From NCBI RefSeq assembly GCF_963678635.1, contig NC_087071.1:44627095-44691094 (forward strand): a stretch of DNA of 64,000 bases, given 5' to 3'. The translations under genes and the position numbers were made by a program. The notes under the pieces are model-generated. The model was given only the letters and a program-made list of their open reading frames with translations, was not told where the DNA came from and did not search any database. This DNA is from Symsagittifera roscoffensis (lineage: Eukaryota > Xenacoelomorpha > Acoela > Convolutidae). Every line of letters begins with the position of its first letter. Position 1 is the stretch's first letter. This document shows, piece after piece, positions 23,001 to 38,000 of the stretch.

Positions 23001-26000
23001 ACAACAAAAACAACATCTACAAAAGTTTCATACGTTCGACTCGAAGGTTGGTCGTAAACAGCGTTAACCAATTGCCGAAAAGCAACTAAGTCGAGAACAC
23101 TTGGGTCGACCCCCGTTAAGCAGAAAAAAATTAAGGTCATTAGAAAAATAGCTTTTCGGCAAAGCTTATCAAATCATGAGTTACTCGGGTTGAAGTCCCA
23201 CCGTTGATTACGCTGATTCATGTATAATTTAGGGTTTTTTTGCTAAATCGGTAAATCGGTTATTTTGCTCATTGTGATAGGGTTTTTTAATCGCTGTTAC
23301 ATGGCTGAAATTTAGGCAAATTAGCTATAATCTATCGATAAAATTTGCTATTGTGATAATGAATGAACATCGATATTTCATCAATGGCGATTGATACTTT
23401 TTTTCACCTTTTCATTACGAATTTTCAATGTGAACTCAACTCGGGTGAAGCATTATTTTGCCCTCTGAATTTTGCATGAGGTGTGTATGCCAATATAACC
23501 TAAGCCGCAACCATCTCATCAAAAAAAAATCATTCAAAACCATACGTGATAGATTTACAAATCACACAACTACTTTGGATAGATTTACAAACTACTTTGA
23601 AAAGAAAAATTGTCGAAAAACTGTCCGAATCAGAAAAAAAATCCATTCTTTGAACCTGAAGCCAAAAAAACCGTAATAGTTAACGTAGTTGAAATTTAAC
23701 TGCAAAAAACAGGAAAAACGAAATTTAATCCGAAAAAAGTATAAATTTATTCAGTCAGCTTATTTTGAAAAATTAATTACTACCTACTATGAACTAAGTA
23801 GTTTTATAAAATCGTTCAAGAAATTCACCAATCAGCGTGAACTTGCGCTCAAAAATTTCTAGTTCCCGATTGTAACTAAATTTCCTCTCGTAAGTGAAAA
23901 GACACAAAAAAGTTTTGTTAGCTGTTAGGGGACAAAAACAAACATTCAATTTTATAGTTTATCAAAATCTTATATAACCGAGCTGTTTGAGACCTTTAAA
24001 GGTCAGTCGGAACATTCAGGGCTCTGCTCTGATACAGAAGCAGATTTTTTCTTTTATTGACTTTTATATAATAATCAAATACCAATTGATATACACGACT
24101 TAAATACTTATTTTGTGCAACGTTAGTAACTCTTGTTAAAATAAATGCATACATGCAGTGCAGCAAAAGTGTGGGATTTTTTTCTTAACCCCTTCCCCCA
24201 TAAAACATAAAAACACACCTATCCTGGCCATCAATTAAAATTTTGTAAAAAGTGGTTTTACAAGGTAAAGTATAAAATTAAATCTGTTTGTCGTGGCCTA
24301 ATAAGCTTGCAGGTCAATTCTCATAACAATCGCACAAGGTAAGCAAACTTTTTTTTTGTAAAAATTCGCATGTCGGGGAACTGCAAAAGAGGCATAAGCT
24401 GGCATGCTAATTTTTTTCACTAAATGAGCTGTTTTTTGTTGGCTTCAACTTACTAAATCAAAACAATGTGAGATTCTATAGTCTCTATAACGAGGTAAGT
24501 TATCTAAATTATGCTCAGAACGCACCTATCTAGTTTCAATCATTTGGGCGAAGAAATCTTTTTTTTGACCATTTTCAGAACAAAATTTCCCCCTTAATGT
24601 ATGACGGTTCTAGGTTTAATTAGTTTTTGATCCCGATATTTTTATTCGAGATTGGCTGAAACTACTTGAACTACCTAAATAATCGAAAACTATCGCTTAA
24701 CTCTAAGCTTTTCATTTCAGCTTTAAGACTCAATTTTAAAGTCGGTATTTAGAAAGGCTCTAAAACAGTCTTTTGAGCAATTTATAATCAACTGAAGTTG
24801 ATAAAGACGTATTGTATGGACTGATTTAAAATGCGACGTTCTAAAATATTGATTAACCTAATTTGAAAAAACTGGATCAATAGGTTGAAATTTGATATCA
24901 CTGGGAAACCTGATGATTAAATTCAATTTCCGACCTTTTATTTTTGCAGTTCAATAGAAAAGTTTGCCTTCCTTTTACACAGAGACGAAGTTGTCTTTCG
25001 CAAACACTAGCGGACACTCGACAAAAATCAGTTCTATAAAAAGCAAAAAGAAGAGGTAGAAATAAGCCTCGATTTAATAAAACTTCGGCTAGGTCTCAGA
25101 TTCGATCGGCGACTTACTGCGACCTAGAGAAAATAAGTCTAACGCACTAACCACTCAGCCACAGACGCTTAATTAATCACAAACACTAGCCTAAAAAAGG
25201 AGATAACAGATGCTATGAAATTCACAATGCTACAGACCGTGATTATGGCTGAAATACCACAAAATAATGAACACTTTGCCACCAATTAATAAACTTTTAT
25301 TTGCTAGTTAGCTTAGAAAAAAAAGAAGGTTCTTTTTAATGCACTAACGCTCCCTAGTGTAAAAAAAAGAAACGAAGCAACTAATTTTAAGCCTTTTTCG
25401 TGTGTGCAGGCTGAGAATAGTTTGAACTCGTAATATTTACAGATTATTCTCAAACTCTTGAAGTTGATTTCACCAATCGTTTCTCTCAACTCACAAAACG
25501 GTAAAAATATTCACAAAATACGTAAAATTCAAGATAGGTTAGTATAACCTTTTTATGAAAGTTTCATACAAAAGCTACTAAGCACAAAATTTTTCAAGCA
25601 ATTTGGAAATCTACAAATAACACTTGCATGGCATAGTATCAGGCAACCAGCATTTTCTATCAAAAATATCTGTCGTGTTTCGGATTTCTAAAATTTTTTT
25701 TGGGTTACTGAAGTTAAAACGATTAACGCTACTTACACGGCAAATGCCTACAACAAATGGAGAGGAACAATAAGAACAATGTCTACACGTGGTTCAATAA
25801 AATTTCTACTTTTTTCCACTCAGATTTAGGTGCCACAAAAAGTGATATATTATATGAAACTTCTTTCCGTCGACAACACTTTTCTCAGAATAGACAAAAA
25901 CTCGTTCGAAAAATTTGGTTATTAAAAAAATTTCAAGCAACTAAGGCGGTCAAGTAGGTCTTTTTAAAGAAAAAAAAGATAGGATTTTTCGTTTTTTGAT

Positions 26001-29000
26001 AATAAATGCTGTCAATTATGCCTTATCAATATTAAAATTTTTAGTCTCATTCGCCTCGCACAAAAAACGACAGTTTTGCAAAAAAAAAATTTTTTTGTTT
26101 TTTTTTTAAATGCTTTCCGCGCAGCAACTGGCTATTCTTGGTTTTATATATTGATATAAATCATATCTTCAATTCGAACTCAAAAGACTTAAGTTTTTTA
26201 CTTTCCTGGTCATACTCATTTGGAAACTTACTATCAAAGCGTTACGATATTTGGTTAATCTAGAGTAGCCTTTCAAACTGTCGTTAAAAAATGTTACAGA
26301 TAAAAATCGCTATTTTTTATCTACAACTCAGTGGTCTAAATTGTGTCTGCGTTTTATTGCTCTGATAACTTCATAAAATGGGATGAATTTTTGATCCACG
26401 CCTGATTTTTTCTGTGCAAATAGCATTCCTAAAAAGATAGTCGCGAGTCTAGAGTGGTGCTGTATCACATCATTATAGTTCATTCGTAACAAGCAAGCCC
26501 GTTTCTATTAGCCAATCGAATCGCAAAAACTAATGTTTTTCTGATCAAGCTACTCAAGCAAAAACATTCCAAACAATTTGAGTTTAATTTAAATCTGAAA
26601 TCTATTTGGAAAAAAATTAAATGTTAAAGAACGAATCAGTTCGCGAAAAGTTGAAGTTTTTCTGAGCAAGCTATGAAACTTTGAAATGTTTCAAGTTATT
26701 TCATATAGCGAATCGGATTGCGATTTTTTTTCTCAGCATGTTGTTCTACCTACAAAACCTTGAAATATTTCAAGTTAATATTTGAAGCCATTCGGATGGG
26801 AAAACGTTTAAGCGTTTAAATATTTAAAGCTACTTAAAAGTAAATTGGTTCACTTCGTTATATCAAAATGACTTTTTATACATCGCTACAAACTTACAGA
26901 CGGGTATTGTTGGTAAGTATTTAGATTTAGGCAGAACTTTTGAAGAAAAAGTAGTGGTGTTTTTTATATCAAGATAAACATTTTAATGTTTAAAAAAGGA
27001 TTTATATGTTTCTTGGTTGGTATGCTTTTTAAACTTTGTTGGGTTCTATAAGAGGCTTATTCTGGTACAACTTTGTCACTAATTGACTCGGCATTTTTTT
27101 TCGTAGTTTTGATTGACTAAAACAGCCAAAAGACAACAATTTTGGGGGTAAAAAACACCATAATATTTAAGCAATTAAGCAAGAGTTCTAACCAAGCTTT
27201 TGTTCATCTTTTTTTGGGTAAAATCAATTCAATTTGAAACAAAAAACGCAATTTAATTTTCAAATTTTTAGTGTTTTGTCGGGATATTTTAAATTTAAAT
27301 CAGCACTGTGTTCCAGCTATGACATTTTTAAAATTTATTTTGTACGCTGAATTGGTTTGCGAAAAGAAAAAAGTTTTTGTAAGAAAGCTATTCAACCTAT
27401 GAAATATTTCAAGTTAATTCACAGACCGCATTGGTTTGCAAAAAAGTTGAACTTTGAAATAATTCAAGTTGGCTGAATCGGTTGACAAAATACTAAATTG
27501 TTAGGTCATGCTAAGAGATTTTTTAATTATTTAAAATTTTTTTAGACTGAATCCGATCGCGAAAAGCTTTATTTTTTCTGAGCAAACTATCAAAGCTACG
27601 AAACTTTGATGTAATTCAAGTTAGTTTACAGACGAAATCAATTTAATGTTTAATTTTTTCCAAACAAACTATTTTACCTATAAAACCTGGAAATGTTTCA
27701 AATTATTTCACAGTACGAACCAATAGCTAAAAATCGGCTTTTCTAAGCATCAAGGTTGCTGCTGAAGTTGATTCATTCAAGACTGAAATCAATCTGTAAT
27801 CGCAAAATTGGGACAAAAAATGGGCAAGTAATATCTAGCCTTCCAATTGAACTGAGTTCATTTTGCTGAAAAAAAAGACTTTCTAGAATATTTCAAACTT
27901 TAGAATGATTGAAAATTCTAGAAAGTTCTTACCTAAACGTCTTTCAAAGACTGAGCTCGATAGTTGCTCTGAATGATTCTTAAACGTTCTGATCTACGCC
28001 GCCTTGTTAAACATACGTTGTGCTCCGTAGAAAAAAATAAAACGTTACGTCCATAGCGCATTAGGACTATCATTTAATACTAGCAAGTCCGTCTCCGTTA
28101 ATCAATCGACCCGCAAAGCGTTGTTCGTATTGAGCAAGCAGCAACCTATTAAAGCAATGAAACTTGAATAATTCTATATTGTAAATCATTGTTTGAAAGT
28201 TTATCGAAGCAAGTTGTTCGTTCCATCTTTGTAACTTTGAAGAAGTTCAAGATATTTCAGCTTGAAACCAATTTCAAATTCAGTTGATAAGTTTTGAACG
28301 TTTTTATGTTACTTCATACCTTAGACCGATAGGCAAAAGTTAGGATTTCTGAGCAAGCCATTCAAGTTACCTCGTAGTGAATTGATTTGCATAGAAATTT
28401 TGTATGAAACTGGTAAAATTAAAGCAAGCGATGAACTATACCATGAGTCGATTCAAAAATTTTTTTCAGCGAGTAACTAAAGCGGTAATTACAAAAAAAT
28501 TTGAATATATTTCCTTGTATGAATCTGTTTGCAAAAAAAAAACAAAAGTTCATTGCGTGATTCGGTTCTCAAACTTTTAATGGAACGAATCCACACGAAA
28601 ACGAAAGAAGTTTTCCAAGAAAGCTTTTTAAGCAATAAAAAAATGAAACAAAACGAAGTGGTTTTCGTAGCTTGGATTACTTCGCAAAAATCATTAGGTT
28701 GAAGCAAACAATTGAAGAGCTGAAACTTTCAAAATTTCAAGTTATTTCAGAACAAATAGGTTTGCAAAATATTTAAGTTTTTCAAAGCAAGCTATCCAAG
28801 AGATGAAGTTTCGAATATTTCAAAATTAGCGGATCCAGCAAAATCTGCAAAGTCCGAGTTTAAAGCAAGCTATCAAAGCGATGAATTAAGTTAGCAAAAA
28901 TTTCAAGTTTTTCTAAGCAAGGTTTTCAAGTACTGCAACAAAAAAATTCAGTTTTTTCATGAAACGATTCGATTCGTGAACAAAGCAAGCTTTTTCGAGC

Positions 29001-32000
29001 AAGCTCTTAAAGAAATGGAACCTTAAAAAATCGAAGATGTTTTCATAACTGAGTTGCTTCGCAAGACTTTAAAAGTCGAGAAAAAATGAAGTGTTGGAAT
29101 TTTCGAACATATCAAATTATTTCAGACCGAATCGTTTCGCAAACACTTTTTTCTAAGCAAGCAATCAGCAATTTTGCAGATTATTTCAAAGGGAGAATTG
29201 GTTGGCGAAAAGTTCAGGTTTTTCGATGTTCCAGTAATTTAAGAAATTTGAAGTTATTTTCAGAGCTGTGGTTGCACCGCAATAAAGCATAGTACTTCAG
29301 GAAAGCTATTGAAGTGATGAAACGTGAAAAAAAATCAAGTTAAGTCATAGAACGAATCGGTTTTCCGAAGATTCAAGTTTTTCTAAGCAAGCTATCAAAG
29401 CGAAAAAAATTGTCGCAAAGAAGTAGTTTTGTCTAAGCATGATATTAAAAAAAATGAAACTTTTGATATATTTCGAAGTAGTTTTCATCGCTTGGACTGC
29501 TTAGGAAAAAAGTTGTTATTCAGGCCAGCTATTGAAGCGATGAAATTTTGAATTCTAGAACAGCCTTGGCTTTCTCTTAAGCGTTGAGCTTAGAGAACTT
29601 TTTTAAGCATTGCGCTCGACAAAATTAAAAGACTGTAATATCAAACAATGAGTCCAGAGCAAATTCCGACTTCCATTTAATATATAGGATACAAGATTTG
29701 GATTCAAGCAAAAAAACTCGCAGTTTCTAAGAAACTGGTCAACTTATTAAGATTTCCAAAAATAAAATTACGGCATAGTAGTCACTGAGTTACTTCCACG
29801 CTGATTTTTTACAACTCCAAAATTTTGTTTTTATACTACTTTAAAGATTATAAGTATCATACGTTGTTTTTTATTTCCGAAAACATTAAACTATACACAA
29901 TACACCTAAACTAAACTATAAACTAGACTGGATTCAAACTTGAGCTATAGCCAAGTTGAGCTAAACGGACGATATCATTTGCACTTGCCGTGTTCCACGA
30001 ATGACCTTAATATAAAATAAGCAATCAAAAGCAAAACGCATAAAAAGAATACTGTGAAAAATCGAAAACAAAATTCCATTGAAAGTATTTTAGCTTTAAA
30101 TTTGCAAAAACCTGTTTCAAGGAGCATCAGATTGAGAAATATGTGTTCTAAACATTTGTCGTAATTGAGAACGACAAAAAAGATGAAATTAACGAGCTAT
30201 TTTAAACAATCAAGAGTATCAGAGCATATGTTCCTCAAAAAATTTAATCCGTGAAAAAAAACACATTCGATTATGGGATGCAGGAACTGCTCGAAATATT
30301 AAAAAAATACCAAGAGAATCGATATACATTTCCAAAAGGAAAAATCATTCCACGCAAACATTCAATATCAGGTAGAAAAGAACGAAATCGATTGAAATCG
30401 GGCATGCTTTTTCTAATGACGATTTCCCAGTGGGTTCTTTGAAGTTTTTTTTTAAGATTTTTTGAAAAAAAAGTTAATAAATAAGTTCTACACCTCTGAA
30501 TCCAATGAAGGGTGTGATAAACAAACTCAAATAAGGATGATGACGATGATGATTGATGATGATAAATAAGACCTATAGCCGAAACAATTTATAACACAAA
30601 AGCGAAGCCGAGCTTCGCACGACTCGCGATGCACAACAATCATAAAAAAAGTAGAAAAAAAAAGTTGAAAAAAAAACAAGGTGAACCAAAAAAAGTCTCG
30701 ATGAAATACACCTCTGGCTCAAAATTTTTGACTTTTGCAATTTTTGAAGCCCTGACCTTTCTCGTACAAAAAATAGGAGAAAGACGCTTCTGTAGGAAAA
30801 ATTGGCGCAACCATTTCTGGTTTTTAGGAAAATTCAAGAAGTTTTTAGAAAACTGTCAAAATCAAAAATTAAACTTTCCAAAAACCGGTAATATTTCCCA
30901 TTACAAGCAGACCGTGGCTCGTAAAATAGAGAAAAATCCCATAATCAGATTTCTCGATTGAACACTTAACCTAAGAATTGGCGCGGTAATTTTCGAGTAA
31001 ACTCAAAAAACGGTCTAAGTTTAAAACTTTCATTTGTTTGAAAGCCACAACTGTTTCTCAGAAAAACTGAGCGTATCAAACTATAAAAGTAAGCTCTTAA
31101 CAAACTGTTTTGTCGATTAAACGTATGTTATCAGATTTGGCATGCTAGTTAACAAGATAAGTAGTAAAAAAAGGGTCAACAAATCAAAAATTTTGAGATA
31201 AATGTCACATTTCCGATAATCATAGCTTTATGTGTGAAAAAATAGGGCGTAGCCGTTTATGCGGAAGTGATTCACGCAGCTTGTGATTTCGATTCAACCC
31301 AAAATCTCAGATTTGGGAGGGAAGTTCTCGAGAAAAGTTAAAAACATTTTTTAAAAAAACGGTCCAAAAATCAACATTTTGACTTTTCCGATGGCCAACC
31401 CTTTTCATATCAGAAAAAAATTGGGCGTGGTCGCTTAAACAAAATCTGAAATAAAACAAGCTAGTTTTCGAGAATATTCAAAGTTTAAAAAAACGGTCAT
31501 AAAATCAAAAATTTCACTATTCCGAGGGCGATAACTTTTTCTGTTAAATAATTCTTGAGTGGCAGCTAATGCACGGGCGCTTCCCACTACCCCTTAAATT
31601 CATTGAGTCCATAATGTTATATTGGAGAGTTTGGTTTTCGGGAAAACTCAAAAGATTCAGAAAAACGGTCAAAACCAAAAATTTGATTATTCCGAGGGTC
31701 ATACGTTTATGTGCAAAAAAAATATTATGTAAGAACACTGTAGTCACTAGTATCCAGCCAGTAGTTAAACTTGAATTTTCATGAAATTGAGCATGTAAGC
31801 GGAAAATCATGTCAGGTGAAGAGCACTGTCAAGTGATTCAACTTATTTTGTTAAACTAGTTGTTAACCAGAGAAAAGTCTACGCTCTGATTTGATAACGC
31901 TTAATGCGTAATAATTTTTAATGCGCTTTATAAACCGCAAAAAACTAGATAAGCTATTTTATTAACCAATCAGGTTTACACTAAAACTCGTGCCTTCGGT

Positions 32001-35000
32001 TGGAAAAACGGATGATCTTTCGCATTTTTGGCGCACTAAGGGGTCAGTGGATCGTTCCAATAAAAAATTGTAAACAAAAAGCGGCGACAAAACGTGAAAG
32101 AAGAAATTTTAATTACTTTTTTATTTAAGATTACTTGCAGGTCAGTGACTCTTATACCAAAAAAATTATAAGATTACTTACAGGTCGGTGACTCTTGTAC
32201 CAAAAAAAAGCTCTTGTACCAAAAAAGCTCTTGAACCAAAAAAAAGAACAAAAACCGCAATCCATTAGATAAAAAAAATCTGTATTTTATTTTCGTTTCA
32301 CGCTTACTAACGGTTCGGTGTCTTCACTTATTGGCTGTAACTGTGTATGAAAAAAATTATTGTTGCCCATAATCGAAATATTTTGTTGGACACTAAATTG
32401 CAAACAAATTATTGTTCCGACCATTGTAAATGTGGAGGAATTTTGTATTCCGGTGTTTTAGTTTTTTTCTTGTTTTCCACGCAAAATCAAGTACCAGAAA
32501 TAGCCATCGGACTGCTTGAGTGATATATCATATTGAAGCTCTTTAAGTCGTAATTCAAAATAAATTTTTTAAAAAATTGGAAAACTTTTTCCCAGTTTCG
32601 AGAGAACAGGTTTGAAATTTTTGATTTTTCGTCTAAATTCGAGCTAATAAAGTGAGCCAGCACTTAGGCATTTAAAGCGACCATTTAAGCTTTATTTAGG
32701 CCTTTTACAATAGCTTACTTATGCTCAAACTTAATTTGCTCGAGTAAGTTAGTTGTTGGAGATTTTAATGCCATTTTGGTAATCAAAAACTTCAAAAATT
32801 CAAAAAAAAATTCTTCAAAAAAAATTGAAAAATTGAAAGTTTTTTATGAATTTTTGTTGTTTTTTTGGTTATTTTTTTTAAAAAAAATCTGTTGTTCTGT
32901 TTGTCTATATTACTATGACTGTCGAATATGACTAAACTATAGTTTTACGTCAGATCTTGTTATCACACCACGCAGAAAAAACTACCCTAATATTAAAAAA
33001 AAACTTTTTTTTCTTAAAGGTTTTTAAAGATTATGGTCGGAACATTCTGTGCTACTTGCACAGTAACTGGCTAACCTTGTTATTATTATTTAAGTTGTTT
33101 TTGCGGAAAATGTTTGTTCATGAATACTAACCGGTCTGGGACTTCAGTGACTCGTTTTTATGTTCAGTGGACCAAAATGTGTATATGCTTATGTGTTCAC
33201 TTCTTTCCTAATAGGAGGGGATTCGCTACAAGGTACCATAGTGGGGGGGTTGTAGTTAACAAAATCCAAATTTTCAAAACACAAATGGCACGGAAAATGT
33301 TTGTTTATGAGCACTAACGGGTCTGTGACTTCAGTGCATGAGCTCTCTGTGAAGATGACCTCTACACTCTCGACATATTCGAGAGGTTGGAGAGGCACGA
33401 GTTTGAAAAGACTTCCCTCTGCAAACGAGATGTCATATTCAACTGCATCCGCCTGAAAACAAAAAACAATCATGATATTGTTCAGCGATTCGTTAGTTAG
33501 TCATTATTATCACTAGTTATTGGTAATAATTTAGTGATCAGTATTTATTAGTAACAATTTAGTTATAAGTAATTTTTATTGAATACAAATTAGTTTCTCA
33601 GCAACAAAGTTGCATTTGAAATATTCCATGGTTAATTTGAAATCATCATTTAACATATACCTCAAGTCGAAAAAATATGCTCCTTTTGATATTTGTAACA
33701 AATTTCTGGAACTGTTTTTGAAACCGTACAATTTCTTGAAAGTCGAAGTTCTAATAAAAATTATGAAAAAAATGTTTAAACTTATAACCATCGTCATTAA
33801 AATTGCCATGAATTCCTTCGTGAAAATACTTTTATTTACTTGGTGATTGAAAATTCCCTCCCAAAAAAATTTCAACTGAATCACCAACAGTCTTTGATAA
33901 GCATATCCGTGTCATTTTATAAAGCATTTTTTTTGAATTGTAATAGTGAATTCTTAAGATTTTTTGAACTGTAATTGTCCTATTAATTTTTAAGATTTTG
34001 GTTAATAATTTGGCACTTGAAGCAATAGTGTGAATGTAGGAGGGAGAGGAAAGAGCGGGGGGGGGAGTCTTACCGCATCGGGACTCTGGGTTCTAGTTGG
34101 GTTGAAGAGAGGTCTGCTGTCTGTGTTGACCATTCTGGTTTCATTGTCTGTCGTCTGCTCGAATCCCTGTGCGAATCCCTTTCCGCCTGACTCCACCCAC
34201 ACAAGTTTCACCTGCAATATTATTCTGTCTCGAATTATTATTACCAAAATAATTATAATATTCATAATCATCATAAAAATTATGCCTACGAAGCGTTTCT
34301 TATAAGAATTATACGAAATTTCACTATGAACGACACTTTAGTAAATTTAAAACTACCTGGGAGATGGCCATTAGATCTACAGATCTGTTTTCAGGCGACT
34401 TAAAAAAAGGTATTTTCCAAGAGGGCTAACTTGTTCAAAAATCGTATAAGAAATCTATTCAACATATGGTAATATGAGAAAATAAGAGGCAAAAGTTAAA
34501 AATTATGTCATTAACTTTGAACAAAAGAGCTTGCACAGAGATCATGACTTCAAAGCAATTATTTACTATGGGAAATTTTCGATACTTAATTAATATTTTG
34601 TAGATATTATGAACTTTTTAGGTCAGCCATTTTGCATCTCTTTCGAAACCCCAAATCCACAAAAAGTCCCCTATAAACACCATACCGTCTTCTCAGAGTC
34701 TTTTGAAAACGCGCCAAGCGATGTTTTCTTCGATTCCGAAGTAAGTTGTAAGTTATATAATAACTATGTTTTTTAGTTATTGGCCTGAAAACAATCAATT
34801 ATTAGTATTTTAACCCATAAATTTATAATAAATTCGTTTTCAGGAAGAGAACAGACTCGATTATTATTTACACAACTCATAGCCGATTATTTACACAACA
34901 ATTTGACCGATTTTCTACCTTTGTGGGGTAGCACGCTTCGCCAGATCCAGGCACCAATCTGAGTCCCACTTCGTTCAGTGTGAATTCATCGGTGTCGTCT

Positions 35001-38000
35001 TGTCCGCTGGTCAACACGAAACTGTACGAGTACTCGAATGAGTCACCAGATGACTCTTCGGATGCAAACACGGCTCCTGAGGGGTTGTCTTCTGGTTTGA
35101 CAGTGTCAAGCACAGCTGAGGGGTCCAGGTCGGTCTCTTCCACTGAAAACAACGAACATGAATTATTCGGTTGTATAAAAACCAGCTGAAGTATAATTCA
35201 GAAAAAACTTATTGTTTGAAAGAGTTACGTAACTATTATGTAACAGTTACGAAAGTCATGCACATTTCATTTATATGACATAACTTTTCGGCTGGTTTAA
35301 ATGCTTTTCGGGTGCGCAATTTCGGCTGGTGTATTTACTCTCGATTTATTCACATGGAAGGAAACCAACGTATTGATATAGCCTCATGCTTTAAAATATT
35401 TTAACCCTATGCTTACACTCTAAAAGAGTTAATTTACCTACAATGCTACAATAGCAGCTTAATTTAAACGATTGCTCAGATAGATTTATCTCTAAAGTCG
35501 TTTTTATCTGACGCAGTGGTGTTGTGTCAAGTTTTCGAAATAAATCAAAAACTTGTAACAACAATAAAGTTTTTTTTTTGCTATCTATGAGAATTGAGAA
35601 CATTACGAGGCCAAACTGTGGACTGGATGCCAAAAAGTAGCAATGTTGCGGATTCCGCGACAAGTCTGATTTTGGCCTGTTGCGGATCCCAGTTACAATG
35701 CATAGAATGCACAGTTTGGCCTCGTAATGAAGGTCAAAATAAGGACAAAATTAAAAATAATAAAAACTTAAACGCAATTGACTAACCTGCGTCGGTGTCG
35801 GTGTTGATCTTGTACTGGACTACTCCAGTTGGGACCAGGAGTTCCAAGTCTTTTCCGTCGCACAGTTTCTCAACCGTCACATTCTCTTTCTTGCATCCGT
35901 ATACCTATCGAGGAGAAAGATAAAAAATGTAGTTCGATTGATGACCACGCTGTAATTGATGTCCAAAAATAATTTGTTTAGTTCTGCTAAAAATTGCTTG
36001 TTTTTCATTGTTGGTACGCAATACATTGAGCAAAATTTGATAATTTCCTTTGATTCAAAATTCAAAGTTAACAGAATAATCTCAATTTCATTTGAAAAAA
36101 CTTCGTGAGAAAAAATGATTCTGTATGAAAAAAATGCTACAAATTAAATTTTTTATTCTTTACCAATTAACTAAAACACTTTAACATTTGATCGATATTT
36201 AACATTTCAAATAGCTCAGATAGTTCCAGAACTGCTAAAAGATAAAAGTATCAGTTTTCTGTCTTCAGACAAAACTACTTTTTCTTATTCACTGCTTCAG
36301 GTGAAGAAAGCATCATTTGATAATTTAGTTTTGAAATTATTTTTTCAAAATTTCTGGAAAAAATCAAATAATTTTTTATCAATAAAATCTACCATATGTG
36401 TCACCTACAAATTAGATTTTTTGTTCAGTCAAATCTCTATTATCTTAGTTTCAGTGATTCACAGATGTTTTAAAACCATTCCTTCGCATTCTGATCTGAA
36501 CTTGAATTTGAATTCATTTAGGTGATATATGAAAAATTGTAACAAGATATATAACTTGATTTACATTTCAATATCCCCAAGGACATACAAAAAGATGTTC
36601 AGCTTGTTGAGGCATGCCCTGATCCGTGAGTGGACATAATCTGATTTAATACTACTGCTTTCATGATTTTAAGTCTCTTGACTAAAGTGTTATTTTCGAT
36701 TTAGATCTACATGGCTAGTTACCTAAATTTAACTGAAATCTATTTGATACGAGTGTTTGTTTACCTGCACTGTGCTAATGCTCAATGGAGATTCTGCTGA
36801 CTCTACACTGATGGGTTTGATGATCACTTCAGTGACCAGTTCCAACTGCTCATCACTCAGACTAGAGAGGTCAAAGGTCATCACAGAGGCACCGAATGCA
36901 TTGGATGTCTCAAGCACTGGAGTTGCAATCTAAGAGAAGAAGACATGTGAAAAAAATTAACAAGTTATAACAATTAATCATTTTTAATTAGCAGTTAATT
37001 AGGGGGGGGGGGGTGGATTATTCAGTTAGGAGCGGTTATAACCTGGTTAAGCGAGATTTCTTGAATTAAATAAATTACTAAACTGATATTAATGATTTAT
37101 TAGTAATTACGCATTGATAATTACTACTTATAATTGACTCACGGCGATGGACTCGATGTTCTCCTCCTGGTCGGCTGGGATCTCCTCGGTGCTTCCGTCG
37201 TCAGTGAAGTAGACAATCTTGTCACTATCCACCACAAACAACAGCTGGAAGCTCAGCAGTTCATTCTGGTACGACGCACTCTTTTCCTCGTTCACAATCA
37301 ACACACTGATCGGCACAATCTGCACACGAAAGGAAACAAATTTAACGCGAGTAATTCAATGGGTGAAAGCTCCAAAATTTTGGCATGTTCTCATATTGAA
37401 AAATATCTAGTTTGCTTGAGTTTATGATTTATTGTTCAACAGATCATCATTAACTTTGTATTAATCTGAAACAATTAACTGTTATTTTGAACTAAATAAG
37501 CGTCCTCTTCCCCGAAACCAAGCGCCGATTTGAAGGGAAGGAGGGCATTCAGGAAACTTTTCCGACACCAAACACTTCGCTGAAAGTTCTATTAATGATA
37601 AGAAAAAAACTTAGGGTCATTTTTTCAACACAAAATTCCTCTAAATATTCGTTTTTTCTCAGTGAGGGAAATCGAATCTTAATTAATTTAAAATAGGAAA
37701 GAATGATAGTTTTTTTTAAGAAGGGTGATTGTCGTAAGAGGTAGGGAGTGACTTTTTTTTGGGGGGGGGGGGGGGGTTGTGAAGTAAGGATGTTTCTGAG
37801 GACGTTTCTCGGATGATTCTCACCTCTTCAGAGAGTGGGAGAATGATGGGTGCCATGGCTCTAGTGGTGGCCACAGTCACTGCATCAGGGGCTGAGTCAC
37901 TCTCCTCAACAGTCTGCTCCTCCAGAGCACCTTCTCCGAACCTAAAATGGAGGGGGATTAGAAGAACACGAGTAAAAGGAAAAGCAACAATTTAAGTGAC

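Larger units (their letters stand above)
21444..33318 (-). other. 11.9 kb intron between exons 30 and 31
   Basis: The longest intron in the window, splitting the last strand of module U7. It contains copies of MITE-like families 1 and 2 (32411-33075, 22251-22769, and an end near 24000), a tRNA-like repeat (25089-25169), a dispersed repeat (24895-25375), two head-to-tail copies of the minisatellite-bearing element X (26491-29690) and a degenerate repeat cluster at 30700-31770. I found no credible exon; short open frames here have Lys/Asn/Phe-rich translations typical of AT-rich DNA. Confidence 0.7.

Noticed and set aside
25089-25169. Functional tRNA gene (Ser/Leu type)
   Set aside because: A and B box matches are present, but the ends do not form an acceptor stem and the sequence is embedded in a dispersed repeat.
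30629-30961. Plus-strand 110-codon Lys-rich frame
   Set aside because: It lies in the degenerate tandem cluster; the Lys/Asn/Phe composition is that of AT-rich repeat DNA, and the opposite strand is equally open.
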